A DNA stretch of 64,000 bases from Chryseobacterium takakiae (GCF_900129385.1 NZ_FQVO01000010.1:1-64000); one strand, 5' to 3'; shown: positions 9,021 to 17,982, counted from the stretch's first letter. Made by a program: numbers and translations. The notes: a model not told the origin generated them from the letters alone.

Positions 9021-9055
9021 AAGGGAGACTGTTTTTCAACGGTCTCCTTTATTAT
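9021..9055. terminator. Intrinsic terminator between convergent genes
   Basis: Arms 9021-9031 and 9040-9050 form an 11-bp stem with two G-T pairs (AAGGGAGACTG / CGGTCTCCTTT) around an 8-base T-rich loop. The downstream T-run is broken by A. It lies between the lipoprotein gene and the convergent acetyltransferase and probably closes the export operon. Confidence 0.7.
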
Positions 9056-9111
9056 TATTTACGATACAATTGCTGACGTTAGTGTCTTAATTATTTAGAT
9101 TCTTTTATACT

Positions 9112-9675
9112 TTAAAACTGTTTTATATAAAAAAAGAATTCAAACCCGAAATATTTTGTGGCATATCTGGAAAATCCCTGCTTTTCATAAAAAGGAATAT
9201 TTACCAATGTAGAAGTTTCCAGGCACATGGCTTCTTTGGAGGACTTATAATATTCTATCAGCTCTTGTAAAAACGAAGTTCCTATTCCGTTTCCCTGTAA
9301 TTTCGGGACTACTCCCAGAAACCATAAATGAATATAATCTACATTTTGAGGAAGGGTTTGCTCAGTAATATTCTCTTTCTTCAGAACTTTTTTAATTTTT
9401 GATAATCCCACGACTTTAACGATCAACTGAAGATCAAGCAAAACCGATTGTAATCCGGACTTCTTTTTCTTTGGATCCAATAAAATGGCACAGGCCGTTT
9501 TATCTTCATTCATCCAGACATCACCAAAAAGAAATCCTTTTGCAACTGAATATTTAAAAAGCCCGGGAAGTGACCTTTTGTTCTTCACAGCAAAATTTGC
9601 AGATTGGTTATCTTTAAAAGATTCGGCTAGCAGTGCTACCAGTATAGGAATATCTTCCTTTTTTGCCCTTATCAT
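9112..9675 (-). CDS. GNAT family N-acetyltransferase
   Basis: The 187-residue protein has the GNAT fold signature. Strand 4 (YIHLWFLGVVPKLQ) leads into the acetyl-CoA pyrophosphate loop GNGIGTSFLQEL (a Q/RxxGxG/A-type motif), and the usual late motif NIPFYEKQGF follows. The N-terminus (MIRAKKEDIPILVALLAESF) is the typical first helix. The substrate is not predictable. It stands alone between a terminator and a 398-base gene-poor stretch, so it is probably a single transcription unit. Confidence 0.85.
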   Translation of the reverse strand: MIRAKKEDIPILVALLAESFKDNQSANFAVKNKRSLPGLFKYSVAKGFLFGDVWMNEDKTACAILLDPKKKKSGLQSVLLDLQLIVKVVGLSKIKKVLKKENITEQTLPQNVDYIHLWFLGVVPKLQGNGIGTSFLQELIEYYKSSKEAMCLETSTLVNIPFYEKQGFSRYATKYFGFEFFFYIKQF

Positions 9676-10073
9676 TGCTTTAAAAAAAATAATTATACAC
9701 TTTATATATTAATCACCCATTCAATTATTTACATAAGTAAATTTTAGAATATTTCACTTTTCACGCATCAAAATTATTTAAAAAAAAAGAGCTATCCCAT
9801 TTTTATTCATTAAGGTTTATTAACAAAAACTCAACTTTACAAAGATTTAAAATTAATGAGATTATCCGGCCGTTATTTTTTGCACAAGTTTATTTTGGGA
9901 ATATACTTTATGGACCCATCTTTAATGGGTATCAGAGAAAATCCTGAATTGTTTATATGAAAAAAGCACCATCAATACGGGTGCCTTATAACTTATGCAT
10001 ATAATATAACTTCTAAAAATCGACAAGATAACTTAGGATTGACAATACTTTATAAATTAGAATTCAATTAATT
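9676..10073. other. Gene-free stretch with a short hairpin
   Basis: This 398-base AT-rich stretch holds no convincing frame. It contains a perfect 6-bp hairpin (9914-9919 with 9925-9930, ACCCAT/ATGGGT) of unknown meaning and, at its right side, the terminator of the membrane gene at 10074-10571. Confidence 0.5.
9961..9985 (-). terminator. Intrinsic terminator of the 10074-10571 gene
   Basis: On the minus strand a GCACC/GGTGC stem (9967-9971 with 9981-9985) is followed by six T (9961-9966). It lies about 90 bases downstream of the stop codon of the membrane protein gene. Confidence 0.65.
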
Positions 10074-10571
10074 TTAGTCAAAAATACTTTTACTGTTGAT
10101 TTTCCTTTGTTTTATAAACTGTAAAACAGAACCTGCAATAAAAAAAACAAAGAGAAAAAGAAGGGTCTGCCCGATTACCGGATCTTTAATGTTTTTAGCA
10201 AGCGGATGACCAACCGGAATTCTTGTAAATGTCTCATTAACTGTGGGTACAAGAGAAAGAAAAAAACTGAATGACAGTAAAAAATTTTCAAAATACCTCG
10301 CTTTGCTGCTTTCTTTTCTTTTTGAATATAAAAAATACGCAATAGCAATAAGAATAATGATAAACAGTGAAAAAACGTGCCCTGCATTAAAACCTCCGTG
10401 TTTTGAAATACCCAATGCCGTAATTGAAGTGACGAGCGTTGCATAAAAATATACTTTCCCTGAACCTGCAGCAAGGTTGATTTTGCCATATTTCACAAAT
10501 GCCGTTACTGCTGCTGCAATTGCTAAGATACCAATGATGGTATGAAAAATTCCTAAACCTGATAAATTCAT
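10074..10571 (-). CDS. Four-helix integral membrane protein, unknown function
   Basis: The 165-residue protein has four hydrophobic segments at about residues 7-26, 41-60, 67-84 and 135-155, with a polar stretch between the third and fourth (RKESSKARYFENF, then VNETFTRIPVGHPLAKNIKDP). A conserved-looking KHGGFNAGH between helices 2 and 3 could bind a ligand or heme, but that is speculation. No family was recognised. It lies downstream of the AraC-type regulator on the same strand with a 177-base gap, so it may be a regulator target or an independent unit. Confidence 0.7.
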   Translation of the reverse strand: MNLSGLGIFHTIIGILAIAAAVTAFVKYGKINLAAGSGKVYFYATLVTSITALGISKHGGFNAGHVFSLFIIILIAIAYFLYSKRKESSKARYFENFLLSFSFFLSLVPTVNETFTRIPVGHPLAKNIKDPVIGQTLLFLFVFFIAGSVLQFIKQRKINSKSIFD

Positions 10572-10748
10572 TTTTGTTTATTTAAATTTGTTTTTAACTA
10601 AAAATTGTCAGGCATGTAAGAGAAAATTTTCTCCCTGAAACCGACAAGGCAAAGTTGCAACAGATAGACAAAAATGTTTTTGCGATTTGGTTCAGATATT
10701 TGCGATTTTGGTTCAAAAATCAACTCCGAAATATTCGGAAATACTTAT

Positions 10749-11606
10749 TCAGTTGTTCTCTTTCTGGCTGAGACGGTAATTTGAAGGGCTGCTGTGGAAT
10801 TTATCCTGAAAGTTCTTGGTAAATGTTGCAAGATCATTAAATCCGCATTCATAAGCAATATCGGTAATTCTTTCATCAGAAATTAGTAATAATTCTGCTG
10901 CTTTTTCAAGTTTTTTGTTTCTTATATAATGGGCAGGCGTATCGTTGTAAAGCTTTGTAAATTCTCTTTTGAATGAAGAAACACTTAGGTTGTTTTGTTC
11001 AGCAAGCTGCTCAATGGTTAGCTGTGAAAATAAATTCGCTTCAATGATCTGCTTAAAAGAATAAGCCGCCGGAGAAAAAAGCTGTGATAAGATCAATTGA
11101 ACAGACGGCGCACTTCCAGACTGAGCCAGCAATAAAATAATTTCCTTCAGCTTAAGAATCAGGATATCTTCATTCACGAGCGAAGGATTTTCGAAATAGA
11201 AAAGCAGACCTTCCACATATTTTTTAATCAGAAAATCGTTATTAATCTTTTGATTTGATTTATTTGAAACAGTACTTTCCGGTTTTTGCAAAATCAACGG
11301 CAAATCCCGGTCATAAATCTTCTTTAAAATATCAGGATAAAAAGTAACAATAACAATATGGCAATTTTCCTCGCGAGTGGAATTTTGAATATGTTTTCCC
11401 GAACTAATACAATTCAGCAATAATGAATAATCCGTAGGGATATTAACCGCTTTATCATCCGATCTGTATTGAAGTTCTCCCTTCATTACATAAATAAAAC
11501 ACGCTTGTTCGGCCACAGGAAAATCATATCTGAAAGGCCCTGCCAATTCTATTTTCTGCATCAGGGTCTTTCCGAATAAGTCATATTTTTTGTAATCATT
11601 AACCAT
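10749..11606 (-). CDS. AraC family transcriptional regulator
   Basis: The ATG at 11606 is preferred over a TTG slightly upstream. This gives 285 residues. The N-terminal half is a cupin-like sensing domain (ACFIYVMKGELQYRSDD). The C-terminal part (about 190-285) holds the two helix-turn-helix units of AraC/XylS proteins: QLTIEQLAEQNNLSVSSFKREF and ITDIAYECGFNDLATFTKNF, followed by HSSPSNYR. Regulators of this build in Bacteroidota respond to small molecules. The ligand is unknown. The divergent gene at 11810 (EF-Tu domain-like) and the downstream membrane gene at 10074 are candidate targets. Confidence 0.9.
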   Translation of the reverse strand: MVNDYKKYDLFGKTLMQKIELAGPFRYDFPVAEQACFIYVMKGELQYRSDDKAVNIPTDYSLLLNCISSGKHIQNSTREENCHIVIVTFYPDILKKIYDRDLPLILQKPESTVSNKSNQKINNDFLIKKYVEGLLFYFENPSLVNEDILILKLKEIILLLAQSGSAPSVQLILSQLFSPAAYSFKQIIEANLFSQLTIEQLAEQNNLSVSSFKREFTKLYNDTPAHYIRNKKLEKAAELLLISDERITDIAYECGFNDLATFTKNFQDKFHSSPSNYRLSQKENN

Positions 11607-11809
11607 ACTATTATTCAAGAAACTTTATCCAAATTTATGAAATATATAAAGTTTTAGGATGGTCTCAGGACAGTTTTGCATAACAGCAGTTTCCGAATAT
11701 TTCACTATCTTTCAGAAAGAAAATAGAGAAGGCCGCAGAAACATCAAAACAAATAAGTGATCATTAAACTGTTTTAGACGTTCGGCTGCTTGATTTAAAA
11801 ATTTATCTC

Positions 11810-12124
11810 ATGAAAAAACGCCCCCATTTTAAAGCATTAATGACTTATAAAACAACAGAAGATGGAGGTATTGTCACGCCTGTTTCATCCGGTTTCCGGG
11901 CTTCTTTGAAATTTCCTTTTGATACCAGGCTGTATATGGCAAGCCAGACTTTTTCTGAGACAGAACTTGTATTCCCCGGAGATGTTATCAGTGCCGAAAT
12001 TACGATGATAAATGATGGCACACCAAGCGATAAATTCTATGAAGGAATGGATTTTGAGTTTGAAGATCAGTCGGGAACCATCGGAAGCGGTGTTATTACC
12101 ACCGTTTATCCGGTACAGGGATAA
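11810..12124 (+). CDS. Stand-alone EF-Tu domain-3-like protein
   Basis: The 104-residue protein consists only of a domain that follows EF-Tu domain 3 strand by strand. It has FKALMTYKTTEDGG (EF-Tu: FEAEVYVLxKDEGG), TPVSSGFRASLKF (TPFxxGYRPQFYF), then LVFPGDVISAEITMI (MVMPGDNIxxxVxLI) and a final GTIGSGVITTV (RTVGAGVVxxI). There is no GTPase domain, so it cannot act as an elongation factor. It might be a decoy, a tRNA or EF-Ts binding mimic, or a reused beta-barrel. It is transcribed divergently from the AraC regulator and ends at a shared terminator. Confidence 0.75.
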   Translation: MKKRPHFKALMTYKTTEDGGIVTPVSSGFRASLKFPFDTRLYMASQTFSETELVFPGDVISAEITMINDGTPSDKFYEGMDFEFEDQSGTIGSGVITTVYPVQG

Positions 12125-12153
12125 GAAGATCTCCATAAAAATTCAGATAAAAT

Positions 12154-12177
12154 AAAGGAGACCTTTTGGCCTCCTTT
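12154..12177. terminator. Intrinsic terminator between convergent genes
   Basis: AAAGGAG (12154-12160) pairs with CTCCTTT (12171-12177), with an extra CC/GG pairing inside the loop. It lies between the plus-strand EF-Tu-like gene and the minus-strand lipoprotein gene and can serve both. Confidence 0.65.
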
Positions 12178-12196
12178 AATACTTCTAAATATTTAA

Positions 12197-13867
12197 TTAC
12201 AATTTATTTTTTACATCCGTAAATGTTCCGGTAATGGTTGAAGTACCGTTTTTAGTAACTGTCCCGTGGATGGTAATGGATGAATTGGTTCCGATAAATT
12301 CAATCTTGGATCCCTGGTTAATGGTAAGGTTTCCAAAAATCGTTACATTTCCTTCAATTTTCCAGTTGGCGTTGCTGTTAAGAATCATATGTCCGTAGGT
12401 TGTAAGGTTACCTTTCAGGTTAAGAAGCGCCCCGCTGTTGATATTAAGAGAATTCCACGGATTGCTTTGTGTACCCTGATAGAATTGTCCGTACATGTTG
12501 AATGTTGAGTTACTGTTCAGATTAACCCCCTGAGAAGCTGTTAATGCTCCGCACCATGTAAGCGTCTGGTTTACATTGATTCCCTGAAGGCTCTTCGTTC
12601 CGGAGTATTCTAATGTTTGTCCGGAGTTTACATTCAGCCAATCACTTCCGTTGTAAACTGCATAACCAGAACAGTTGGGAGCACCACTTTCAGGAGCTAC
12701 GGTTTTGATAATTTTTAATCCTCCGGTTCCTGTTGCAACGAAGATATATTCCCCTTTGCTCATTACGAAATTAGATGATCCTGTTAAATCAAGCGAACCC
12801 ATAAGTTTCAGCTGATTATTGTCTGTAGTATATACATAAAGACCGGCTCCTCCATTGGCAACAAATACTCTTCCTGAATTTACGGATACCGCATTGCTTA
12901 CAATATCCGAAGGATTAACATTCGGAACCTGTGTAGGTAAAGAAAGCGTCTGAAGCTTTGTTCCTGAAGTTAAGTTATAAACTCCTACTCCATGATATCC
13001 TTCTGAAACCAATAATTTTCCGTCGATGAAATCAATTGTTCTTTTGGCTTCTGCCACATCTGTGGAAGTTGAGAACGAAGTAATTAAATTAAGACCGTTT
13101 GCATCATAAATTTTTACGCCTTCCGTTCCGCTAAGGACAACAATTTTGTTATTGTTATAGCCTAAAGCTCTGAGATCGTTAAGAAGAATTGAGATTTCAA
13201 TTTGCTGACTGCTTTTATTAAGCTGAGCCAAAACACCTGTTGCTCCTGAAACAGCATAATATTTAGAGCTGCCTGAAGTAACATCCGTTCCTACCTTCCC
13301 ATTAAGGACAGTCTGCTGAAGCGAGTTGGTAAGCATACCGCCGTTAAGCGTCATACTTCCTACGAAAGCGGGCGAAGCTGCTCCTGAAGCATAAATATCT
13401 TTCGCACCTGCAATATATAATTTGCCGTTATCGTATCGTACCGAACTGATGTCTGTATCCGGAAGAATGGCCTGCATAACAAGCTGCGGAGCGTTCGGAT
13501 TGGTGATATTCAAAACCTCGATGGCTCCGAGATATGTTTCGCCTTCCGTGTTGTAAGATACATAAGCATAATTTCCTTCTACCGTAACATGCGTTGCTCT
13601 AAGTGTTTTCCCATTGTAAACCGGTGGAGCCACTTCAGCTACCAATACAAGGGGAAAATTACCTGCCGTTACGGTTTTCCCACCGGAGCTCGGCTTCATG
13701 TCCAGCACTCCTGCGTTTCCGAAATCAATTCTCTTGCTTAATATACCGGCATCAGAACTTAAAATTGGACCTGTTTCCTGCTGATCCTGAAAATCGTTGT
13801 CATCATTCCTACAAGATAAAACTGTCAGGAAAGTAAGTACAGCCATGTACGGTAAAATTTTTCTCAT
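12197..13867 (-). CDS. Surface lipoprotein: LVIVD-type propeller plus beta-helix-like tail
   Basis: This 556-residue protein begins with a signal peptide and lipobox TVLSC followed by RNDDND, a strong Bacteroidota surface-export signal. Residues about 70-385 are propeller-like repeats (GNYAYVSYNTEG, NGKLYIAGAKD, GRVFVANGGAGLYVY, EYIFVATGTGGLKII). The last 160 residues are Asn/Gly-rich short repeats resembling a beta-helix (NLNSNSTFNMYGQF, ILNSNANWKIEGNV). It is clearly paralogous to the lipoprotein at 6942-8969, but the two domains are in the opposite order. It is encoded alone, about 3 kb away. A role in surface adhesion or polymer binding is inferred. Confidence 0.75.
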   Translation of the reverse strand: MRKILPYMAVLTFLTVLSCRNDDNDFQDQQETGPILSSDAGILSKRIDFGNAGVLDMKPSSGGKTVTAGNFPLVLVAEVAPPVYNGKTLRATHVTVEGNYAYVSYNTEGETYLGAIEVLNITNPNAPQLVMQAILPDTDISSVRYDNGKLYIAGAKDIYASGAASPAFVGSMTLNGGMLTNSLQQTVLNGKVGTDVTSGSSKYYAVSGATGVLAQLNKSSQQIEISILLNDLRALGYNNNKIVVLSGTEGVKIYDANGLNLITSFSTSTDVAEAKRTIDFIDGKLLVSEGYHGVGVYNLTSGTKLQTLSLPTQVPNVNPSDIVSNAVSVNSGRVFVANGGAGLYVYTTDNNQLKLMGSLDLTGSSNFVMSKGEYIFVATGTGGLKIIKTVAPESGAPNCSGYAVYNGSDWLNVNSGQTLEYSGTKSLQGINVNQTLTWCGALTASQGVNLNSNSTFNMYGQFYQGTQSNPWNSLNINSGALLNLKGNLTTYGHMILNSNANWKIEGNVTIFGNLTINQGSKIEFIGTNSSITIHGTVTKNGTSTITGTFTDVKNKL

Positions 13868-14467
13868 AAAAGATTTTCTTTAATATATTGAAAGTAATTT
13901 TTTTTTTAAAATATAAATTTAATCTTTATAACTGTTTATTGTTCTCTTTTAAACATTACAAAGCTACAATGACAAACAAGATTGACTTGTAGCTTAAAAT
14001 GTACATTCATGTAAAGAAATAACTACAAAGGTTAATGTTTTTTATCATGAATTACCAATCTAAATGCCATGGATAATAATTCTTCGAAAGATTCTATTTG
14101 ATCTAAAAGTAAGTTCCGAATCTAAAACAGCCGCTTTAGAATACTTTTTTGCGTAGATGTTTATATTTAACAAGATTAAATATGTTATAATAACATGTAT
14201 CTATAATAAATTAAGACAACAAAAAGTCCTTTTCTGTTTTGCAGAAAAGGACACACACGCAAATTATAATATTACGCAATGTAATAATTTATTTTACTCT
14301 ACAAATATACTAAAATTAGTATAATATTATACCTATTTCAAAGAAAGTGAAACATTCAAACCGCGGTATCATTTTGATTTGATGGATTTATGATTTTGGG
14401 CTGTGCTGCTGGCAAAAAGATATATGGTATAGTTTTTGAAAATTTTTATACCAATTAAAGATTTTCT
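13868..14467. other. 600-base stretch with a probable small RNA
   Basis: No protein-coding frame is credible here. The left part holds the upstream region of the lipoprotein gene. The centre carries a perfect 11-bp hairpin with a minus-strand T-run and a -7-like promoter element, described separately as a candidate small RNA. The right part precedes the 88-residue gene at 14468. Confidence 0.5.
14221..14300 (-). ncRNA. Candidate small non-coding RNA
   Basis: On the minus strand TATATTTG (14309-14302) matches the Bacteroidota -7 element. About 70 bases on, a perfect 11-bp stem (GTCCTTTTCTG 14226-14236 with CAGAAAAGGAC 14242-14252) is followed by five T (14225-14221), a textbook intrinsic terminator. 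Between them lies a smaller hairpin (ATTAC/GTAAT). The interval has no ATG, so a structured RNA of about 75-80 bases is the simplest reading. No -33 TTG is found at the usual distance. No family recognised. Confidence 0.4.
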
Positions 14468-14734
14468 ATGGCCAAACAAATTACTCAACAAAAATTAGAC
14501 GAGCTTAAAAAGTTAAGATCTTCCTTAACTTCCAATGCCTCGATTGATTACACCATAGGAACAATTGTTCATATTAAACAGGTACTGGCAGATCTGGACC
14601 TTACCAGCGCATTTAGCTTCAGCATTACGACAGAACTGAATAAACTGGAAATTTACCGGGATAAATATTCTAACTTTTCTACAACAACATCCATTATTGA
14701 TAACGCCATTGATTATTATGCTTCGCAATTGTAG
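14468..14734 (+). CDS. Small helical protein, unknown function
   Basis: The 88-residue product begins MAKQITQQKLDELKKL and is predicted mostly helical, with Ser/Thr-rich turns. It has no signal peptide, membrane segment or Cys. It starts at ATG and has normal codon use for the window. No family was recognised. It stands alone between a 600-base intergenic stretch and a convergent antiporter gene. Confidence 0.6.
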   Translation: MAKQITQQKLDELKKLRSSLTSNASIDYTIGTIVHIKQVLADLDLTSAFSFSITTELNKLEIYRDKYSNFSTTTSIIDNAIDYYASQL

Positions 14735-14853
14735 ATTTGAATAATCTCAAATATATTTTACACCTGCAACTATATAATGTTTATTCCGCAGCAATTTTTA
14801 TTAGATCAATCTATCTTAAAATAATTTAATCTGAAGAATACCATAAGCTTCTT

Positions 14854-15951
14854 TTAAGGCACGATACTTATAAACAGATAAATTAGAAAAATCCCTACCA
14901 ATACAATTCCCTGCATAATATTCGTTTTCCCGGTAGCCAATGATACGGTGATAATAAATAAAGAAAGCCCTAGAAGAACTGTTGATTTGATATCAATACC
15001 CAAAGTCATTCTTATGCCAGTAATAACAGATATAATGGCAATAGCCGGAATACTTAGTCCGATACTTGCCAGTGCAGAACCAAATGCAAGATTCAAAGAA
15101 GTCTGGATCTGATCATTTTTCGCAGCCCTGAACGCCGAAAGAGCTTCCGGGAGAAGTACAATACCGGCAATTACAATACCTACTGCAGATTTCGGTGCGC
15201 CGACAGAAATTACGATAAATTCAACATCTTTTGAAAGTAATTTTGCCATCAATACCACTATTCCCAGGCAGAGTATCAAGAAAAAAATGCTGATATAAAT
15301 ATTTTTGTGAGAAGCTTTTTTGTGGCCATTCTTTCTTCCATAATCTTCCAAAAGTTTGTTCTGCGGTGAAATAAAGAAGCTGCGGTGTCTTATCGTCTGA
15401 ACCATGGTAAACCCCAGGTAGAGTGAAAGACAGATCAGGGCAATGAAAAGCAGCTGAAAAGATGTATATTCTCCTCCGCTGTGGCTTACCGTGTAATTGG
15501 GAAGTATGAGCAGAAATACTACTACTGCCGTAAGAGTAATAAGAGCTGTGCTTACACCTTTCAGGGTAAAAGACTGCTCCCGGTATCTCAATGAACCTAT
15601 GACAATACAGATCCCGATAATTCCGGTAAGAATAATCATTACGGCTGCAAAAACAGTGTCTCTTGCCAGGGTAATTGTTTCCAGCCCTTTCGCGCCCAGC
15701 ATAATGGAAATAATAAGTCCCACTTCTATCACCGTAATGGCAAACGCCAAAAGCAATGTGCCGAAAGGCTCACCAATGCGGCGTGCAATTACCTCAGAGT
15801 GATAAACTGCCGCCAAAACGCTTCCCAACAATAAAAAAGTTAAAAGGATCGAATAATAGCCTGAAGAAAAAAAAGCACTTCCAAAATATAAGAGCCATGC
15901 TAAAAGCGGAACAATGATTGTCCATGTCCGTAAATATTTGTTTTTATACAT
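14854..15951 (-). CDS. chaA: ChaA-like cation:proton antiporter
   Basis: The 365-residue protein has about eleven membrane helices. It carries two alpha-repeat signatures of the Ca2+/cation antiporter family: GEPFGTLLLAFAITVIEVGL near residue 75 and GIVLLPEALSAFRAAKND near residue 265, the latter followed by NLAFGSALASIGLSIP. The acidic Glu in each repeat is the expected ion ligand. ChaA exchanges Ca2+ or Na+/K+ for protons in the inner membrane and helps at alkaline pH. Length fits the family. It is a single gene on the minus strand. Confidence 0.9.
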   Translation of the reverse strand: MYKNKYLRTWTIIVPLLAWLLYFGSAFFSSGYYSILLTFLLLGSVLAAVYHSEVIARRIGEPFGTLLLAFAITVIEVGLIISIMLGAKGLETITLARDTVFAAVMIILTGIIGICIVIGSLRYREQSFTLKGVSTALITLTAVVVFLLILPNYTVSHSGGEYTSFQLLFIALICLSLYLGFTMVQTIRHRSFFISPQNKLLEDYGRKNGHKKASHKNIYISIFFLILCLGIVVLMAKLLSKDVEFIVISVGAPKSAVGIVIAGIVLLPEALSAFRAAKNDQIQTSLNLAFGSALASIGLSIPAIAIISVITGIRMTLGIDIKSTVLLGLSLFIITVSLATGKTNIMQGIVLVGIFLIYLFISIVP

Positions 15952-16022
15952 AAAGATTTTATGAGATTCTATAAAAATGTACTTTTAAAAAAGTTAATGA
16001 TGTTTTATTCAAATGAAATTTT

Positions 16023-16481
16023 CTATTTGAACCGATAAAGAAATACTACATCGCCTGTATACGCAGGTTTAAGCTCGTTTTTAATAACAAGTTTTGCCCC
16101 TACAACAACTTTAACCATTCCCCTGAGATCATTAACGGATCTTATAGTAGCCTGAAGAGACACCTCGGAATTCACTTTTACCGGAACTCCGAATCTGAAA
16201 TTTTCTATTCCGTAATTGATTTCAAGATTGACACTACGCACCTCTGCGATCTGTTTCCAAAGATAAGGTATCAGTGAAAGTGTAAGATAGCCGTGTGCAA
16301 TGGTCGACTTATAAGGCCCCTCATTTTCGGCTCTCTGTTGATCCACATGAATCCACTGATGATCCAGTGTCGCATCTGCAAACCGGTTGATCTGATCCTG
16401 ATCTATGACATGCCAGGAAGAGCTGCCAACTATCACCCCTTCCAGTAATTTATATTCTTCGTAATTGTTTATGATAACCAT
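16023..16481 (-). CDS. MaoC family dehydratase
   Basis: The 152-residue protein has the hotdog-fold hydratase 2 motif: DQDQINRFADATLDHQWIHVD, then GPYKSTIAHGYLTLSLIP. In (R)-specific enoyl-CoA hydratases the Asp (DHQWIH) and His (IAHG) are the catalytic pair. It probably hydrates an enoyl-CoA in fatty acid metabolism. It lies downstream of the cold-shock gene on the same strand, but a terminator separates them. Confidence 0.88.
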   Translation of the reverse strand: MVIINNYEEYKLLEGVIVGSSSWHVIDQDQINRFADATLDHQWIHVDQQRAENEGPYKSTIAHGYLTLSLIPYLWKQIAEVRSVNLEINYGIENFRFGVPVKVNSEVSLQATIRSVNDLRGMVKVVVGAKLVIKNELKPAYTGDVVFLYRFK

Positions 16482-16548
16482 GTTTATTTTATTTAGATAT
16501 TAGTAAGGTAAACCAACAGCAAATTCATACATATTATTACAAATCGTC

Positions 16549-16576
16549 AAAAGCCCCTAGCATAAAGCGAGAGGCT
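16549..16576 (-). terminator. Intrinsic terminator after the cold-shock gene
   Basis: Arms 16552-16561 and 16567-16576 form a 10-bp stem with one mismatch around an ATAAA loop. On the minus strand it is followed by TTTT. It sits about 40 bases past the stop of the csp gene and before the MaoC gene. Confidence 0.6.
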
Positions 16577-16614
16577 GATGAGTATAACGAAATAAAGTAA
16601 TATCCTTATTTATA

Positions 16615-16809
16615 TTATGCGAGTTTCACGTTGACAGCGTTTAAACCTCTGTCACCTTTCTGTACATCAAAAACAACCTGATCGTTTTCACGGATTGATC
16701 TTGTATTTAGTCCCGAAGAATGTACGAATATATCTGTACCACCTTCTGAAGGAGAAATAAACCCGAAGCCCTTTGCTTCGTTGAAAAATTTTACGGTGCC
16801 TGTTTGCAT
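16615..16809 (-). CDS. Cold-shock protein (CspA family)
   Basis: The 64-residue protein is a full cold-shock domain: [18 protein letters not shown] with the RNP1 motif (KGFGFI) and DIFVHSSGL as RNP2. It binds single-stranded nucleic acid and acts as an RNA chaperone. It follows the DEAD-box helicase gene by 51 bases on the same strand, so helicase and Csp are probably made together. It differs at about a dozen positions from the second csp at 30349-30543. Confidence 0.95.
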   Translation of the reverse strand: MQTGTVKFFNEAKGFGFISPSEGGTDIFVHSSGLNTRSIRENDQVVFDVQKGDRGLNAVNVKLA

Positions 16810-16860
16810 TGTAATTATTATTAAAGTTAAAAAGTATGTTATCTGTACACTTTACAGATT

Positions 16861-17982
16861 TCATTTTTGAAATTGTCTGACCGGCATGGTAAAGCCAATC
16901 AGTTTTTGAATATTTTTAAGATCTGAACGTTCTTCTCTATCACAGAAAGAAATAGCCGTTCCTTCGGCTCCCGCTCTTCCTGTCCTGCCGATTCGGTGAA
17001 CATAGGTTTCCGGAACATTAGGAAGTTCATAATTTACCACACGCGGCAAATCATCTATATCAATTCCTCTTGCTGCAATATCAGTAGCAATCAGCACATT
17101 AATTTTGCTGTTCTTAAAATCACTTAGTGCAGCTTGCCTGGCTGCCTGCGATTTGTTACCATGAATGGCCGCTGCAAAAATTCCAGCGTTTCCCAGCTGA
17201 GCAACAAGTTTGTTGGCAATATGTTTTGTGCGGGTAAAAACCAGCGAGCGTTTTACATCTTTACTTTGAAGTATATTAATAAGTAAACCGGTCTTGTTTT
17301 GTTTTTCTACAAAATATACAGACTGCTGTACGCTCTTCGCTGTTGACGATACCGGATTTACCGTAACCTCAACAGGATTATTAAGCATGATTTGTGCAAA
17401 TTTCCGGATATTAACGGGCATGGTAGCAGAGAAAAACAGGGTTTGCCTTTTCTGTGGAATCATTTTCAGGATTTTCTTCACATCATTGATAAAGCCCATA
17501 TCAAGCATGTGGTCTGCTTCATCCAAAACAAGAATTTCTATTTTGGAAAGATCAATATGCCGTTGTCCTACAAGATCCAGAAGTCTTCCGGGTGTAGCTA
17601 CCAGAATATCCACTCTTTTTCTTAAGGCAGCAAGCTGGCCTCCTATGGAAACACCTCCATAAACAGAGAGCTGCGAAAGAGGAAGATATTTGCTGTAGAT
17701 CCCGAAATTTTCTTCAATCTGTATCGCCAGTTCCCTTGTGGGAGTAAGGATTAAAGTTCTTATCTCATTGTGTTCCGGGGTATGTTTTTTCAGGAGCTGA
17801 AGAATAGGCATTGCAAATGCGGCAGTTTTTCCGGTACCGGTCTGCGCACATCCGATGATATCTTTACCGGCAAGAATATGAGGAATGGCAGAGTACTGTA
17901 TTTCTGTTGGTTTGGAATATCCGGCTTCTGTTACAGCACGGACAATGGGATTGATTAAATGTAAGTTTTTAAAACTGATCAT
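16861..17982 (-). CDS. DEAD-box RNA helicase (RhlE-like)
   Basis: I place the start at the ATG at 17982 (MISFKNLHLINPIVRAV), where the family's Q-motif region begins; the frame is open further upstream. All core motifs are present: Q motif KPTEIQ, Walker A AQTGTGKTAA, PTRELA, TPGR, DEAD, SAT, ARGIDI and HRIGRTGRAG. The 373-residue length with a short C-terminal end fits the minimal RhlE type. It would unwind RNA duplexes in ribosome assembly or cold adaptation. A 320-base leader with a shared cold-shock sequence precedes it, and a csp gene follows. Confidence 0.93.
   Translation of the reverse strand: MISFKNLHLINPIVRAVTEAGYSKPTEIQYSAIPHILAGKDIIGCAQTGTGKTAAFAMPILQLLKKHTPEHNEIRTLILTPTRELAIQIEENFGIYSKYLPLSQLSVYGGVSIGGQLAALRKRVDILVATPGRLLDLVGQRHIDLSKIEILVLDEADHMLDMGFINDVKKILKMIPQKRQTLFFSATMPVNIRKFAQIMLNNPVEVTVNPVSSTAKSVQQSVYFVEKQNKTGLLINILQSKDVKRSLVFTRTKHIANKLVAQLGNAGIFAAAIHGNKSQAARQAALSDFKNSKINVLIATDIAARGIDIDDLPRVVNYELPNVPETYVHRIGRTGRAGAEGTAISFCDREERSDLKNIQKLIGFTMPVRQFQK

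Noticed and set aside
13868-14467. Possible tRNA in the long intergenic stretch
   Set aside because: No cloverleaf or T-loop consensus was found; the only structures are the candidate small RNA hairpins.
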